Assembly (NCBI GenBank): GCA_016235815.1
Contig: JACRIM010000045.1
Coordinates: forward strand, 124,001 to 188,000
Direction of reading: 5' to 3'
Length of the DNA: 64,000 nucleotides
Source: Planctomycetota bacterium
GTDB taxonomy: Bacteria; Planctomycetota; Phycisphaerae; UBA1845; UTPLA1
Part shown: positions 27,720 to 37,476 of the stretch, piece by piece
How positions within the stretch are numbered: the first letter of the stretch is position 1
Layout: every line of letters starts with the position of its first letter
Position numbers and translations under genes: made by a program
Notes under the pieces: model-generated
Told to the model about the DNA's origin: nothing
What the model saw: the letters and a program-made list of their open reading frames with translations, nothing else
Database searches by the model: none

Positions 27720-30700
27720 CTAGGCGTAGCTATGCAAGCCCACGATGTAGAAATTGACAACCCACCAGTTGAATTGCATCACCGCGAAGCCGACCACGGA
27801 TAGTACGCTGGTCCACAAGGGCCCGCGTCGGGTAACGAACTTCGCGTGAATCAGGATGGCGTAGATCAGCCACGTGCAAAGGGCGAAGACCTCCTTCGGA
27901 TCCCACCCCCACGGCCGCCCCCACGAATAGTCCGCCCACACCGCCCCCAGTACAAGACCGACGAAGAGCGAAATCGTGGCCGTGTAAATCAATACGCGAT
28001 GGGAGAAATCAAATTCCTCCAGCACGGACCGTTTCACCGGAAAGTCCCCCGCGCTGAAGCCGGCCGTGGCAAGCTTCGGAGTACCCTTGAGAAACACGCC
28101 GCTCAACCCACGGGCTACGAATGCCCCGCCAAGCGCCGCCGACGCGAACGCCAGGAGATACATCTCCGGTCGAGAACCCTGAATCCAGTCGAGCTTGATG
28201 GCTGCAAGGGCGGCCAGTACGCCGAACTGTGCCCCGATCGTGTTCTGTGCAAGAGGCACCCGGTCGCGTAAGGCAGAGACAAACAAATAACAATTCGCAA
28301 CGCCGAACGCCAGCGTGATCACCGCATAGCTCGAAATAATCAACACCGTGTGAATGCGAAGCATGATGTCATCAAGGATCGGCATCATCGTCGTGAGTTT
28401 GTTGTCGACCTGATCGGGTAGCAACTCAGGTAAGGCCAGCGAGATAAATCCAAGCAAGGCCGACCCAAGCAAAAACACTCGTTTGCGCATGGTCAATTCC
28501 AGCAGAAGCCCCAGCATCGCCCCAATCCACGTCGACGACGTCACCGCTTCATACATGTTCGCCACCGGGATGCGCCCGATCACCGCCCAACGCAGCGCAA
28601 TGTCGTAGCCGTGAAGGCCGACCGCCGCGATCAGGAAAACCAGTCCGAACCAGCGAACCCACGGATACCCCGTGGCAACCGCAAAGATGGAAACGAAGAA
28701 TGCAAAGATGTACACGCCCCACGCCCAGCGCATGAGGTTCAATCGCCGATATGTGACTTCCTTCGAGCGGGACTCGGCGCTGGGATAGACGCCCGCCGGC
28801 GCAAGCGATTGCATCGTCTGCTCCAGATCGGTAATCGACGAGTTGATCGCCGCGGCATCGCGCTTGGTCCACGCCAGCCGCATCTTCATCGCCAGATCAC
28901 TCACTCGTAGCGTTTGCTCGTCGGTCAGACCGGTGTCCCCGCGTGACGACATGGCAGACGCCGCAAGCAACGGCGACCACGGAGCATCGGGCTGCCCATT
29001 CGCGTGTGGCACGATATTGAGCGTAAAGCCGATGGATTCATACATATTGATGGCCGTCTGCAGCCGATCCATGGCCGTCTTACGCAATGTATCGCCCGAA
29101 AGCTGCTTGATCCGCTCCGCCACGATCGGCGAGCGCAGAAAATCGTAACTCACCATTTTGGTCGTCAGAATCCGCCGCCGCTCGTCCTCCGGCAGTGTCA
29201 CTGGGTGCGCGATCAGATCCTTCAGCACGGCGAGATCCTTGACGTAAATCACCGGCTCCTTGTGATAAGCAGTGCCGTTAAACATCAACTCGAACGCTGC
29301 AAGCACCGGATCGAGATCGTGAAACGCCTTCGATCCGTGGATGCTTTTGATCGCATCGCGGGCCCACGAATCCACCGTGGCATACCGCCAACTATGCTGC
29401 ACGGCGATGGAACTCAGCTTTGAAACGTCAATCTGGCCGGCAATGGCCGCCAGATTCGCCGCCGCGTCCGGCATATCCGCGGCACGTGCAACCGAGCTGC
29501 CAATAAGCAACGCGGCCAGAAGTGCGACCGTCGCCGCCTCACGTCGGGGTTTCGCAGCCGGCTCTTTTGGAATGTTCGACTCGTCCATCGCATCGTGTTG
29601 GTTCATCTGTGCGAACCTCCTCTTGCGTCGTTCGACCAGGATCGGCTTGATCGTCCACGCATAGATCATGCCAAGTGAAATGAGCAGGCAACCGAAGCCC
29701 ATCGAATAGACCCCCTGCCGATTGCCAACGCCCAGCACCGTCCAGCTCTTGCCATCAGCCGGCGCCTGCGACTGAAACAGAGTCCATTCACCGACCCGGG
29801 CCGTATTGTTCAGCCATGCCTTGCACTGCAGAACGACGCCGGTTTCCAAGTCTTGCTGTCGGAAATAGCTGGACCACATGCTTGCCTGCTGACGGCCGGG
29901 GTAATACTCCGTATGCAGTCGCTCAAGAGCCAGCCGCGCCGGCAAAATGCGCTTCGTTCGCCCATAGACCAGCCGGACATCCCCGACGCCCGGAATGTCG
30001 GAAACCACGGTCGGCCGTGTGCCGTCGTGATCGGTGTTGTAAATGCTGAACGGAACCCACACGCGTTTCGTCCACTTTCCGTCCTTGCCCGTAAGCACGA
30101 CCCGAATGAGGGACTCGCCTCGCCGGACGCTTTGCAGGCTGCGGCGATTACGCGGAGGGATCACCGTCGGCTGCGTCACAAACTCGGGCCGCAGAATGTA
30201 GTCGGACATCGTCAACTGCACGCGCGGGGCCGGCGAAAATGGCGTGTTCGCCTCCAGTTTCTGCAGCGTGCGCTTGCCGCCCGGCAACGTGTGAATCACC
30301 ATCGGCGCGAGGCTCTCACCGGCGACAATCGTGAACCAGTCGCGCGAAGCATCGATGTACTTCAACTCAATGTTGTCATCGACGAGACTACCGTCGGCAT
30401 TGATCTTCTTGCCTTCTTTGTCGCGGTCCTGATTCAGTTTCGGATACCGCTGCATCACGCTCCGCTGAAATGCCCCCTTGGTTCCGCCTTCGACCCACAC
30501 GAGCGCGATCGGCGTCCGGGCATTCTGAAACCCCGGCGACATCAGCGGCCAATTCGGGCGAAGCTCCTGAACCGTGAGTTTGTAATCCGTGCCGTCGACC
30601 GAGATTGTTTGCCCCTCGCTCACATCAAACGTCTTGCGGATGTCCTTATCCTTGACGAATACTTCGAGCACGTGGCTGCCGTCGACCGATCGCGTCCACT

Positions 30701-31850
30701 CCGGATCAACCGACGTCGCCGCGTCCACCCAGCGAAACTCGGCCACCGCCCGGCCTTCCAACTCGATCAGCGACCGTTCCGGCATCTGCGCCACCAGCCA
30801 GTCACTTTCGCTCTTCTCGCCGGAGTCCAGCTTGGCTCGCATGATCGGCATCAACGGGCCGTTTCCGGAGATCGGCCGCGGGTCGAGTCGCGCATAGGGC
30901 AGATAGCCATCAATCGACACCGTGAACCCCCAATCCGCACTGCTCGCTCGCGCATCGTCTCGAAGGTCGATCGGCATCCACAATCGCTCGAACAGCGCGA
31001 CCGATTTCGTCCGGTCGGATGCAACGGGTTTGCCGTCGGTATCGACGATCGGCTCCACGCCCTCAACGAATCGTTCGGCGTAATACGGCAGAGACGGAAT
31101 CTCAAATCCATCGCGATGTCCGCCCGCGGTGATTTCCAGGAGCGCCGTGGTCTCGTCATAAAACGAATCTGTCACCGCCGACGGCTTGAGCAGCACGGCG
31201 AGGCGATCGTTCAACTTGGCGACCATGGTCTCCTTCGTCTCGCTCGTCAGTGTGATCGGCGTCGGCAATTCCGTTGTGCCGGCCGAAAACTTCAACTCGA
31301 CACTGTGGCCCGTGGTCAGCCCGGAATGCTTCACATCGAGCACTTCCACCCGATGTTTGCCGCCGAGCATCGGGATGTCGGTGTCCCACGCTTCGCCTTT
31401 GGTCGCGACAACTTCACCAATGACGGCCGATTCCGGATCACGCCTCATGCGGTCAATGGAGAGAATCTGCACCTTGGGCGCATCGAGCCAGACATCGCCT
31501 TCGATCTTCTGCCCGAAATAAACAACCGACGCTCCACAAAGCGTGAGCAACCCCGTATGTACCGTCAGCACCCCGGCATTGCGCCAATTAAACGCGATGC
31601 GTCTCAGCGTCGTCACCGTCAGGGTGATGCAAAACAGCGCGATCAGCGTGACAAAAACAGGATGGTTGAAGTATTGAAACTCCGTCAGCTCAAAGGTCTG
31701 CCGAAACGTGGGCACCGCCGACCCTATCGCGCTGTAGAGAAAGATCAGCACGATCAGGAAAATGCCGAGCCAAATGCTGTCGAAGGCATCGACGATCACG
31801 GTCAGAGGATTGCGGTTTTGAGTAGAGACGGATTTTGAGGGTGCGTTCAT
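27720..31850 (-). CDS. Giant ResB-CcsA fusion, cytochrome c haem lyase (System II)
   Basis: System II exports haem and attaches it to CXXCH sites. This 1376-residue single chain has N-terminal ResB-type membrane helices (about 25-125) and a very long periplasmic region (to about 715). A further ResB helix (about 720-740) is followed by an extra helix near 768-790 that looks like an internal signal anchor, and a second helical periplasmic domain (790-1030). The C-terminal CcsA part has the tryptophan-rich haem motif WADYSWGRPWGWDPKE near residue 1305 and paired His in HTVLIISSYAV and IHAKF. It fits the haem demand of the neighbouring cytochrome island. An upstream hairpin terminates the rny transcript. 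Confidence 0.93.
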   Translation of the reverse strand: MNAPSKSVSTQNRNPLTVIVDAFDSIWLGIFLIVLIFLYSAIGSAVPTFRQTFELTEFQYFNHPVFVTLIALFCITLTVTTLRRIAFNWRNAGVLTVHTGLLTLCGASVVYFGQKIEGDVWLDAPKVQILSIDRMRRDPESAVIGEVVATKGEAWDTDIPMLGGKHRVEVLDVKHSGLTTGHSVELKFSAGTTELPTPITLTSETKETMVAKLNDRLAVLLKPSAVTDSFYDETTALLEITAGGHRDGFEIPSLPYYAERFVEGVEPIVDTDGKPVASDRTKSVALFERLWMPIDLRDDARASSADWGFTVSIDGYLPYARLDPRPISGNGPLMPIMRAKLDSGEKSESDWLVAQMPERSLIELEGRAVAEFRWVDAATSVDPEWTRSVDGSHVLEVFVKDKDIRKTFDVSEGQTISVDGTDYKLTVQELRPNWPLMSPGFQNARTPIALVWVEGGTKGAFQRSVMQRYPKLNQDRDKEGKKINADGSLVDDNIELKYIDASRDWFTIVAGESLAPMVIHTLPGGKRTLQKLEANTPFSPAPRVQLTMSDYILRPEFVTQPTVIPPRNRRSLQSVRRGESLIRVVLTGKDGKWTKRVWVPFSIYNTDHDGTRPTVVSDIPGVGDVRLVYGRTKRILPARLALERLHTEYYPGRQQASMWSSYFRQQDLETGVVLQCKAWLNNTARVGEWTLFQSQAPADGKSWTVLGVGNRQGVYSMGFGCLLISLGMIYAWTIKPILVERRKRRFAQMNQHDAMDESNIPKEPAAKPRREAATVALLAALLIGSSVARAADMPDAAANLAAIAGQIDVSKLSSIAVQHSWRYATVDSWARDAIKSIHGSKAFHDLDPVLAAFELMFNGTAYHKEPVIYVKDLAVLKDLIAHPVTLPEDERRRILTTKMVSYDFLRSPIVAERIKQLSGDTLRKTAMDRLQTAINMYESIGFTLNIVPHANGQPDAPWSPLLAASAMSSRGDTGLTDEQTLRVSDLAMKMRLAWTKRDAAAINSSITDLEQTMQSLAPAGVYPSAESRSKEVTYRRLNLMRWAWGVYIFAFFVSIFAVATGYPWVRWFGLVFLIAAVGLHGYDIALRWAVIGRIPVANMYEAVTSSTWIGAMLGLLLELTMRKRVFLLGSALLGFISLALPELLPDQVDNKLTTMMPILDDIMLRIHTVLIISSYAVITLAFGVANCYLFVSALRDRVPLAQNTIGAQFGVLAALAAIKLDWIQGSRPEMYLLAFASAALGGAFVARGLSGVFLKGTPKLATAGFSAGDFPVKRSVLEEFDFSHRVLIYTATISLFVGLVLGAVWADYSWGRPWGWDPKEVFALCTWLIYAILIHAKFVTRRGPLWTSVLSVVGFAVMQFNWWVVNFYIVGLHSYA

Positions 31851-31875
31851 CGTTGGGGCATTTTAGCCGAATGCG

Positions 31876-31909
31876 CAAAAAAAGCCCCGAGGACGCGCCC
31901 CGGGGCTTC
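31876..31909 (-). terminator. Intrinsic terminator of rny
   Basis: On the minus strand AAGCCCCG and CGGGGCTT arms enclose an 11-base loop and are followed by a run of seven T. It lies 30 bp after the rny stop and just before the ResB-CcsA start. Confidence 0.85.
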
Positions 31910-31939
31910 GTGAGCTTCAATTCTCAACAGGACGGAAAG

Positions 31940-33526
31940 CTACTTCGCGTACTCCACGGCCCGCACTTCGCGCAGGCACGTCACCTTGATTTCGCCGGGA
32001 TACGTCATTTCCGCCTCAATCCGCTTGGCGATTTCACGCGCAATCCGCATGGCATTCGCGTCATCGATATCCTCGGGATCGACAATAACGCGCACCTCAC
32101 GGCCCGCCTGAATCGCATGCGCCTGTTTGACGCCCTTCATGCTCGTCGCGATGTGCTCAAGCTCCTCAAGCCGCTTGATGTAACGCTCCAGCGACTCCCG
32201 GCGACTGCCCGGTCGGGCCGCGCTGATCGCATCGGCCGCCGCAACCAGCGGCGTATAAGGGCTTGTCGCCGGCACGTCGCCGTGGTGACCCGCCACCGCA
32301 TTGAGCACTTCATCACGCTCACCCAGCTTGCGGCACAATTCCTCGCCGATCGCCGGGTGGCCGCCTTCGACCTCGTGGTCGATGGCCTTGCCGATGTCAT
32401 GCAACAAACCGCAACGACGGGCAAGCGTGCCGTTCAGTCCCAACTCGTCCGCCATGACCTGGCACAAGTACGCCACCTCAATGGAGTGTCGCAGGACGTT
32501 CTGTCCATAACTCGTGCGATAGTTCATCCGGCCAAGCAGTTCGATCAGCTTCTTGGGCAGACCCTGCACATTGGCCTCCAGCGCCGCCTTCTTGCCGTGC
32601 TCGACGATTTCCTTCTCCACGTTCCCACGGACTTCCTCGACAACTTCCTCAATGCGCGTCGGGTGAATTCGTCCGTCGTGGATCAACTTCGAGAGCGCCT
32701 GACGCGCCACTTCGCGTTTCACCGGGTCGAAGCATGTAATCAAAATGACGCCCGGAGTGTCATCAACAATGATGTCCACGCCGCTGGCCTTCTCAAAGGC
32801 CCGAATGTTTCGACCTTCGCGGCCGATGATCCGACCCTTCATCTCGTCCGACGGAATATCGACGGTGCTGACCGTCGAGGCCGAGGTATGGCCCGCCGCG
32901 TACCGCTGAATGGCCGTGATGACCACATCCCGCGAGCGAGACTCTGCCTCGTCCTGCGCCTCGTTCACCCGCTTGGCGATGATCTCGGCGCATTCGTGCT
33001 CAAGCTCCTGCTCCAGCTTGGAGAAGAGCTGCTTCTTGGCATCGTCCGGCGAAAGCCCGGTCACCTTGAGAAGCTCGTTCTTCTGCTGCGTCAGGTATTC
33101 GTCAGCCTGTTGATACTTCTTGTCGATCTGCGCCTGTTTCTCACGGACTTGAATCTCGCCGCGTTCGATGTTCTTTTCTTTGATATTCAGGGCGTCCATC
33201 TTCCGCTCGAGTTGATCCTCGCGCTTATCCAGACGCTTTTCGGCCTCGCGAATCTCGTTCCGCGTTACCGCCGTTTGTTTTTCGAATTCTTCCTGTCTCT
33301 TCAGGAAGGTCGCCTTGGTCTCCAGTTCCGCTTTGCGGGCGATGTCTGCCGCGCGGCTTTCCGCATCCTGCAATACACGCGCCGCCGCTTGATCGGCCGA
33401 GTCCTTCTTGGCCTTGGCCTGCATCGTCAGCGCCGCATAGACCATGCCTCCGCCGAGGATCAGTCCCAGGAGTATCCAAATCGCGACCATACCCGTCGAG
33501 ACCTGTGCCAATTGCATCGGTCCCAT
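31940..33526 (-). CDS. rny: Ribonuclease Y
   Basis: RNase Y is the membrane-bound endoribonuclease that initiates mRNA decay in many bacteria lacking RNase E. The 528-residue protein has an N-terminal membrane helix (about 13-33), then a long coiled coil to about residue 200 with heavily charged heptads ([14 protein letters not shown]). A KH RNA-binding domain follows ([19 protein letters not shown]), then an HD hydrolase domain with RHSIEVA and [12 protein letters not shown] metal ligands. The start at 33526 is the first Met that gives the normal family N-terminus. A strong terminator lies downstream, so it is probably monocistronic. Confidence 0.96.
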   Translation of the reverse strand: MGPMQLAQVSTGMVAIWILLGLILGGGMVYAALTMQAKAKKDSADQAAARVLQDAESRAADIARKAELETKATFLKRQEEFEKQTAVTRNEIREAEKRLDKREDQLERKMDALNIKEKNIERGEIQVREKQAQIDKKYQQADEYLTQQKNELLKVTGLSPDDAKKQLFSKLEQELEHECAEIIAKRVNEAQDEAESRSRDVVITAIQRYAAGHTSASTVSTVDIPSDEMKGRIIGREGRNIRAFEKASGVDIIVDDTPGVILITCFDPVKREVARQALSKLIHDGRIHPTRIEEVVEEVRGNVEKEIVEHGKKAALEANVQGLPKKLIELLGRMNYRTSYGQNVLRHSIEVAYLCQVMADELGLNGTLARRCGLLHDIGKAIDHEVEGGHPAIGEELCRKLGERDEVLNAVAGHHGDVPATSPYTPLVAAADAISAARPGSRRESLERYIKRLEELEHIATSMKGVKQAHAIQAGREVRVIVDPEDIDDANAMRIAREIAKRIEAEMTYPGEIKVTCLREVRAVEYAK

Positions 33527-34362
33527 GACTTCACACTTTCTATAAGCAAGTAGGCGCCTCGGATTGAGCCGCGAGCCGTAGCTCGGCGTGCGTGTTCTCG
33601 TGCGCGCGACGACCATGCCGTCGCCTCATTCGCAAAGCGCGGATTCCCAAACACCACTTGCGCGTGAAAAATGGATGCGGATGTTCACCGATTGTGAATC
33701 GGTGCCACATCACCCGCGGTGAAGGCCCAACCGGACTTGAATCCGATGCACCCGGCACCGGAGCGTGAAACTCATGCGATCAAAGGAACGAGACGCGCTG
33801 TTGCGAGCATTCCGTGCGGCCAAAGCCGATTCTCTTCATCGGTGAGGCCCGTCATTCTCGAAACGTCGGTCAAGGGTTTCCTTTCGTGTTGCCGAGTATC
33901 CACGGTTCCGATCAACTCGCCGGCGCCCGAACACGGTCGCCGACACTTGTTGGGGGTGTCAACCTCGTCTCAAATTCGGACGAGGTCAGGATCAAGTATG
34001 TGAGGGAACGCGTCCCTCGAATTCGCCTTCGGCCGCATTCGCACGCGCGAAGTCGAACTCCTTTCTGATTTGGTCTGAGGACGGCCCAACGAGCAGCCTG
34101 CCCGAAAAGCCGCCACGACCCGGATTTATGTTAAAAGGGCGGACAAGCCCACCCTTAGTTACGCTGGAGTATAAACCTGTGTTCGAGGCCGTCAAGAAAA
34201 TTGCCCGGGCGGTATTACCGGAACCCAGTCAAGCCGATGGGAATCGAAACGGGTTGATTGCAGGTTAATGCGGTGGAATTGGCCCAGCATCGCCCCGTCC
34301 GCCCAGTGGTAATATGGGGGAGTTGGACACAAATTCATCCGAACATTGGCACCCGGAGAACC
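33527..34362. other. 836-bp intergenic region between rny and dsbD
   Basis: I see no convincing gene here: the short open frames lack ribosome sites and domain-like sequence. It contains a perfect hairpin at 33688-33706 (CACCGATT / AATCGGTG) followed by GGTGCCACAT, a CCTCGT/ACGAGG stem near 33963-33986, and an inverted repeat at 34135-34156 (AAGGGCGG / CCACCCTT). These resemble short interspersed palindromes seen elsewhere in the window. The divergent promoters of rny and dsbD must lie within it. Confidence 0.5.
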
Positions 34363-36831
34363 ATGAGCATCGCCACTTCGAAAAACCTTCTGAAAACGTT
34401 CCTGCTGCTCGCGACCCTATCGGTAGGACCGGCCCTCGGTGAGATTCCCGAATCCAAGCCCAAGAAGGCCGGAGCCGTCAGCGCTCAAGCCTTTGCCGAC
34501 CGAAAGGCCGTCGCCCCCGGTGACACCATCACCCTCGCCGTAGAGCTAAACACCGACACCGCTTGGCACATCTACTGGACCAGCCCCGGCCCCGGAACCG
34601 GCGCGCCCACGATCGTCAACTGGAAGCTCCCAATCGGCTGGACCGCGGGCCGCACCCTCTTCCCCGTCCCGCTGGCCAAATACGACAAGGAGCTTGAGGA
34701 GACAACCTACATCCTCGAAGGCAAATCCGTTCTCATTACGCCCGTGAAAGTCTTCGACACCGCCAGACCCGGCGATACGGTCACGCTCACCGTCAACGTC
34801 GACTGGCTGATGTGCAGGAAAGAGTGCATCCCCGGCAATGCGGAGCTATCGCTATCGCTGCCCGTCGTAGCCAGGGGAACCAAAGCCGACCCAGCCAACG
34901 CCGAACTGTTCAGTCGGGCGCGCGATGCACTGCCCACACCGCTCGACAAGGCCGAGCATGTCAAAGTTGCCGGTGCGATCGCGGACGGCCCGCTCAAACC
35001 CGGCGCGAAGGCAACCGCTACACTCACCATCGACATCGAAGCCAGGCACCACATGCAATCGCACACGCCGTCTCCCGGGGAATTGATCCCGGCGATTCTC
35101 TTTCTCGAAAACACGCCGGGCCTCGACATCGGAGACGTGGAATATCCAAAGGGCCGCGACCGCGTCCACAAGGGCCTCGGCAAACTGAGCGAATACTCCG
35201 GCAAGATCGAGTTGAAAATCCCAATCACCGTCGATGAAAAAACCAACAACGCCCCTCGCTGGATTCGCGGCGTCCTGCAATATCAAATCTGCACCGACGC
35301 GGGGACATGCTTTCCTCCGCAGCACGTGCAAGTAACAATCCCCGTCCAAATGGCCGGCGGCCCGGCGCCGACCAAAGACGATCCGTGGCTTTCAGCACCT
35401 AGCGCAACGGCCGCACCGACTGCCCCAACCCCGCCGAAGTCAGCCGATGGAGGTTCCCAGCCGTCATCGTTGACACAGCTACAGAACTGGCTCCTCTCCT
35501 TTGGTTATTTCGGCGCACTGCTCGTCGCATTTGTCGGCGGACTAATTCTCAACGTCATGCCCTGCGTGCTACCGGTCATCTCGCTGAAGATTCTCTCGTT
35601 CGTCCGCCAATCGCACGAAGATCGCGGCCGCATCTTCCGCCTCGGCCTGACTTACTCCGCCGGCATTCTCGTCTTCTTCGGCGTACTCGCCGCCTTCTTC
35701 ACGCTTGGCGGGCAAGGCTGGGGCCAACTTTTTCAGAATCCCCGCGTCGTACTCGGCCTCGCCGCCGTCGTGACCGCCTTCGCCATGAGCCTCTTCGGCG
35801 TCTGGGCCCTCTTCACGCCGCAGGTGATTAACAAGCTCGGCGAAAAGGCCGAAGGCGAAGGCTATTCCTCCGCCTTCTTCACCGGCGTCCTCGCCACCTT
35901 CCTCGGCACGGCCTGCACCGCACCATTCCTCAGCGCCGCACTCGGCGCTGCCAGTCGATTCAACGCCGTTCAAGGCGCGGGAATCTTCCTCTGCGTCGGC
36001 GTCGGCATGGCCCTGCCATTCGTTCTCCTCGCAGCGAATCCGGCATGGTTGAAATTCGTCCCGCGACCGGGCCCGTGGATGAGCACCTTTGAAGCAGGCA
36101 TGGGTTTCATTCTTCTCGGCACCGTCGTCTGGCTGCTCAATCCCCTGCGCGGTCAGCTCGGCGACTTCGGGCTCTTGCTCAGCCTCATCTTCCTGCTCGC
36201 CGTCGCCATGGCCGCATGGATCAAGGGCATGATCAAATTTGGCGACGACGCCGCGCGAAAGGCCAAGCTCTACAGCATGGCCTTCCTTATTCTCGTCGCC
36301 GGCTGGTCACTCCCCTTTCGCGTCTTCGCCACGATCGACGGCCTCATCGAAGAACAGATTGAACGCCTCGATCTGATCGACGCCGGCCAGCGCGCCATAA
36401 GCAGCGAAAAAGTCGCCGACCTCATCGACAAACCCGACTGGTCGAAAGACAAAATCCAATGGAAGCGCTACAAACGCGAGCGCGCCCATGCCACAGTCAA
36501 GGGTGGTTACACCGTTTTCATCGACTACACGGCCGACTGGTGCGCAAATTGCAAGACGATGCTCAAGACCGCCATCGAAACCCCCGAGACAATCGCGGTG
36601 ATGAAGGCGCTCAACATTGTCGCATACTCCGCCGACTACACACTTCCCGTGCCCGAGATCAAGGAAGACCTCGCCCGCTTTCAGCGCGGCGGCGTGCCGG
36701 TGTTCGTCATCTACCGCCCCGGCGACACCGCCAAGCCCGAGATACTTCCCGAGATCATCACGTCACAGTCGTTGATCGATGCTTTGAAACGCGCCGGTGA
36801 AAGCCAACCCGGCATTGCAACCGCCCAGTAG
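34363..36831 (+). CDS. dsbD: Thiol:disulfide interchange protein DsbD
   Basis: DsbD carries electrons from cytoplasmic thioredoxin across the membrane to periplasmic thiol enzymes, including those preparing apocytochromes. The start is ATG 34363 (GGAG upstream), giving 822 residues with a signal peptide. The N-terminal DsbD-alpha-like domain has CRKEC (Cys about 151/155). The eight-helix membrane core (about 376-655) has its redox Cys in LNVMPCVLPVISLK and GTACTAPFLSAA. A C-terminal thioredoxin domain has active site WCANCK near residue 727. All three redox pairs are present. Its position after ResB-CcsA and rny fits support of cytochrome c maturation. Confidence 0.95.
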   Translation: MSIATSKNLLKTFLLLATLSVGPALGEIPESKPKKAGAVSAQAFADRKAVAPGDTITLAVELNTDTAWHIYWTSPGPGTGAPTIVNWKLPIGWTAGRTLFPVPLAKYDKELEETTYILEGKSVLITPVKVFDTARPGDTVTLTVNVDWLMCRKECIPGNAELSLSLPVVARGTKADPANAELFSRARDALPTPLDKAEHVKVAGAIADGPLKPGAKATATLTIDIEARHHMQSHTPSPGELIPAILFLENTPGLDIGDVEYPKGRDRVHKGLGKLSEYSGKIELKIPITVDEKTNNAPRWIRGVLQYQICTDAGTCFPPQHVQVTIPVQMAGGPAPTKDDPWLSAPSATAAPTAPTPPKSADGGSQPSSLTQLQNWLLSFGYFGALLVAFVGGLILNVMPCVLPVISLKILSFVRQSHEDRGRIFRLGLTYSAGILVFFGVLAAFFTLGGQGWGQLFQNPRVVLGLAAVVTAFAMSLFGVWALFTPQVINKLGEKAEGEGYSSAFFTGVLATFLGTACTAPFLSAALGAASRFNAVQGAGIFLCVGVGMALPFVLLAANPAWLKFVPRPGPWMSTFEAGMGFILLGTVVWLLNPLRGQLGDFGLLLSLIFLLAVAMAAWIKGMIKFGDDAARKAKLYSMAFLILVAGWSLPFRVFATIDGLIEEQIERLDLIDAGQRAISSEKVADLIDKPDWSKDKIQWKRYKRERAHATVKGGYTVFIDYTADWCANCKTMLKTAIETPETIAVMKALNIVAYSADYTLPVPEIKEDLARFQRGGVPVFVIYRPGDTAKPEILPEIITSQSLIDALKRAGESQPGIATAQ

Positions 36832-36955
36832 GGTCCGCTGTCGGAACCGTGTGACTGCGCTTCGTTTGCCGACGACGTCCCCACAACAGTTCCTACGCAC
36901 CCGTTACCTTCGTCACGACTTGAATCCCGACCTTTGCTCGCGGAGAATCGTCTGC

Positions 36956-37429
36956 ATGAGCGACGACCATCTCCCATCCCGCGGACCCGACAAGCTCCTC
37001 GCCATCGGCGCCTATGGCGAAACCGTCGCCGCCTATCGCTACCTCATTCTCTCCGAGAAGGCCCCCACCGAGGATGACCGCCGCGCGTTCGCCGCCATGT
37101 CCGACGAAGAACAGGACCACAAGCAGCGTCTTCAAGAGCTGATCGCCGACCTCTACCCAAAAACGGATTTCGTCCTGACCCCCGAGGACAAGGACCTCGT
37201 CGTCACCGGGCCGCGCCTGCTTGACATCCGCGATGCCGCCGCCTTCGCCGATGCCATGCGCATAATCCTCGAAACCGAGCGCAAGACCGCTGGCTTCTAC
37301 GCCCAGAACGGCCGCCACTTTCCCGAATCGCGCATCCGCGATCTTTTCAACGAACTCGCCGAGGAAGGCGCGGACCATTACCAACGCCTCAGCGCTTTGG
37401 CGAAAAAGTCGGGCGTCACAGCCGGCTAA
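36956..37429 (+). CDS. Ferritin-like/rubrerythrin-type dimetal protein
   Basis: This 157-residue four-helix protein starts at ATG 36956. The helices carry the E-x-x-H pattern of ferritin-like di-iron sites: GETVAAYRYL (Glu), EEQDHKQRL (ExxH), ETERKTAGFY (Glu) and EEGADHYQRL (ExxH). Rubrerythrin-like proteins detoxify peroxide or store iron. The C-terminal rubredoxin domain of classic rubrerythrin is absent. It lies between dsbD and mrp, a context of redox and Fe-S maintenance. Confidence 0.75.
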   Translation: MSDDHLPSRGPDKLLAIGAYGETVAAYRYLILSEKAPTEDDRRAFAAMSDEEQDHKQRLQELIADLYPKTDFVLTPEDKDLVVTGPRLLDIRDAAAFADAMRIILETERKTAGFYAQNGRHFPESRIRDLFNELAEEGADHYQRLSALAKKSGVTAG

Positions 37430-37464
37430 TCCGACGCAAAACACATGGACCCGCAACGTCCCTC

Positions 37465-37470
37465 TATAAT
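37465..37470 (+). promoter_or_regulatory. Consensus -10 box immediately before mrp
   Basis: TATAAT ends six bases before the mrp ATG at 37477. A normal start point would fall on or beside the A of ATG, so the transcript would be leaderless. No ribosome site precedes the ATG. The -35 region (about 37442) is poor. Confidence 0.45.
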
Positions 37471-37476
37471 CTGCCC

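Noticed and set aside
29853-31838. A 661-codon open frame antisense to the ResB-CcsA gene
   Set aside because: Its product is Arg/His-rich with no domain, and the opposite strand encodes a clear conserved protein. It is a high-GC shadow.
31835-33553. A 572-codon open frame antisense to rny
   Set aside because: Fully covered by the conserved RNase Y gene on the other strand; composition typical of an antisense shadow.
33725-33765. tRNA T-arm-like sequence (GGATTCAAGTCC on the minus strand)
   Set aside because: No matching acceptor, D-arm or anticodon stem can be folded around it.
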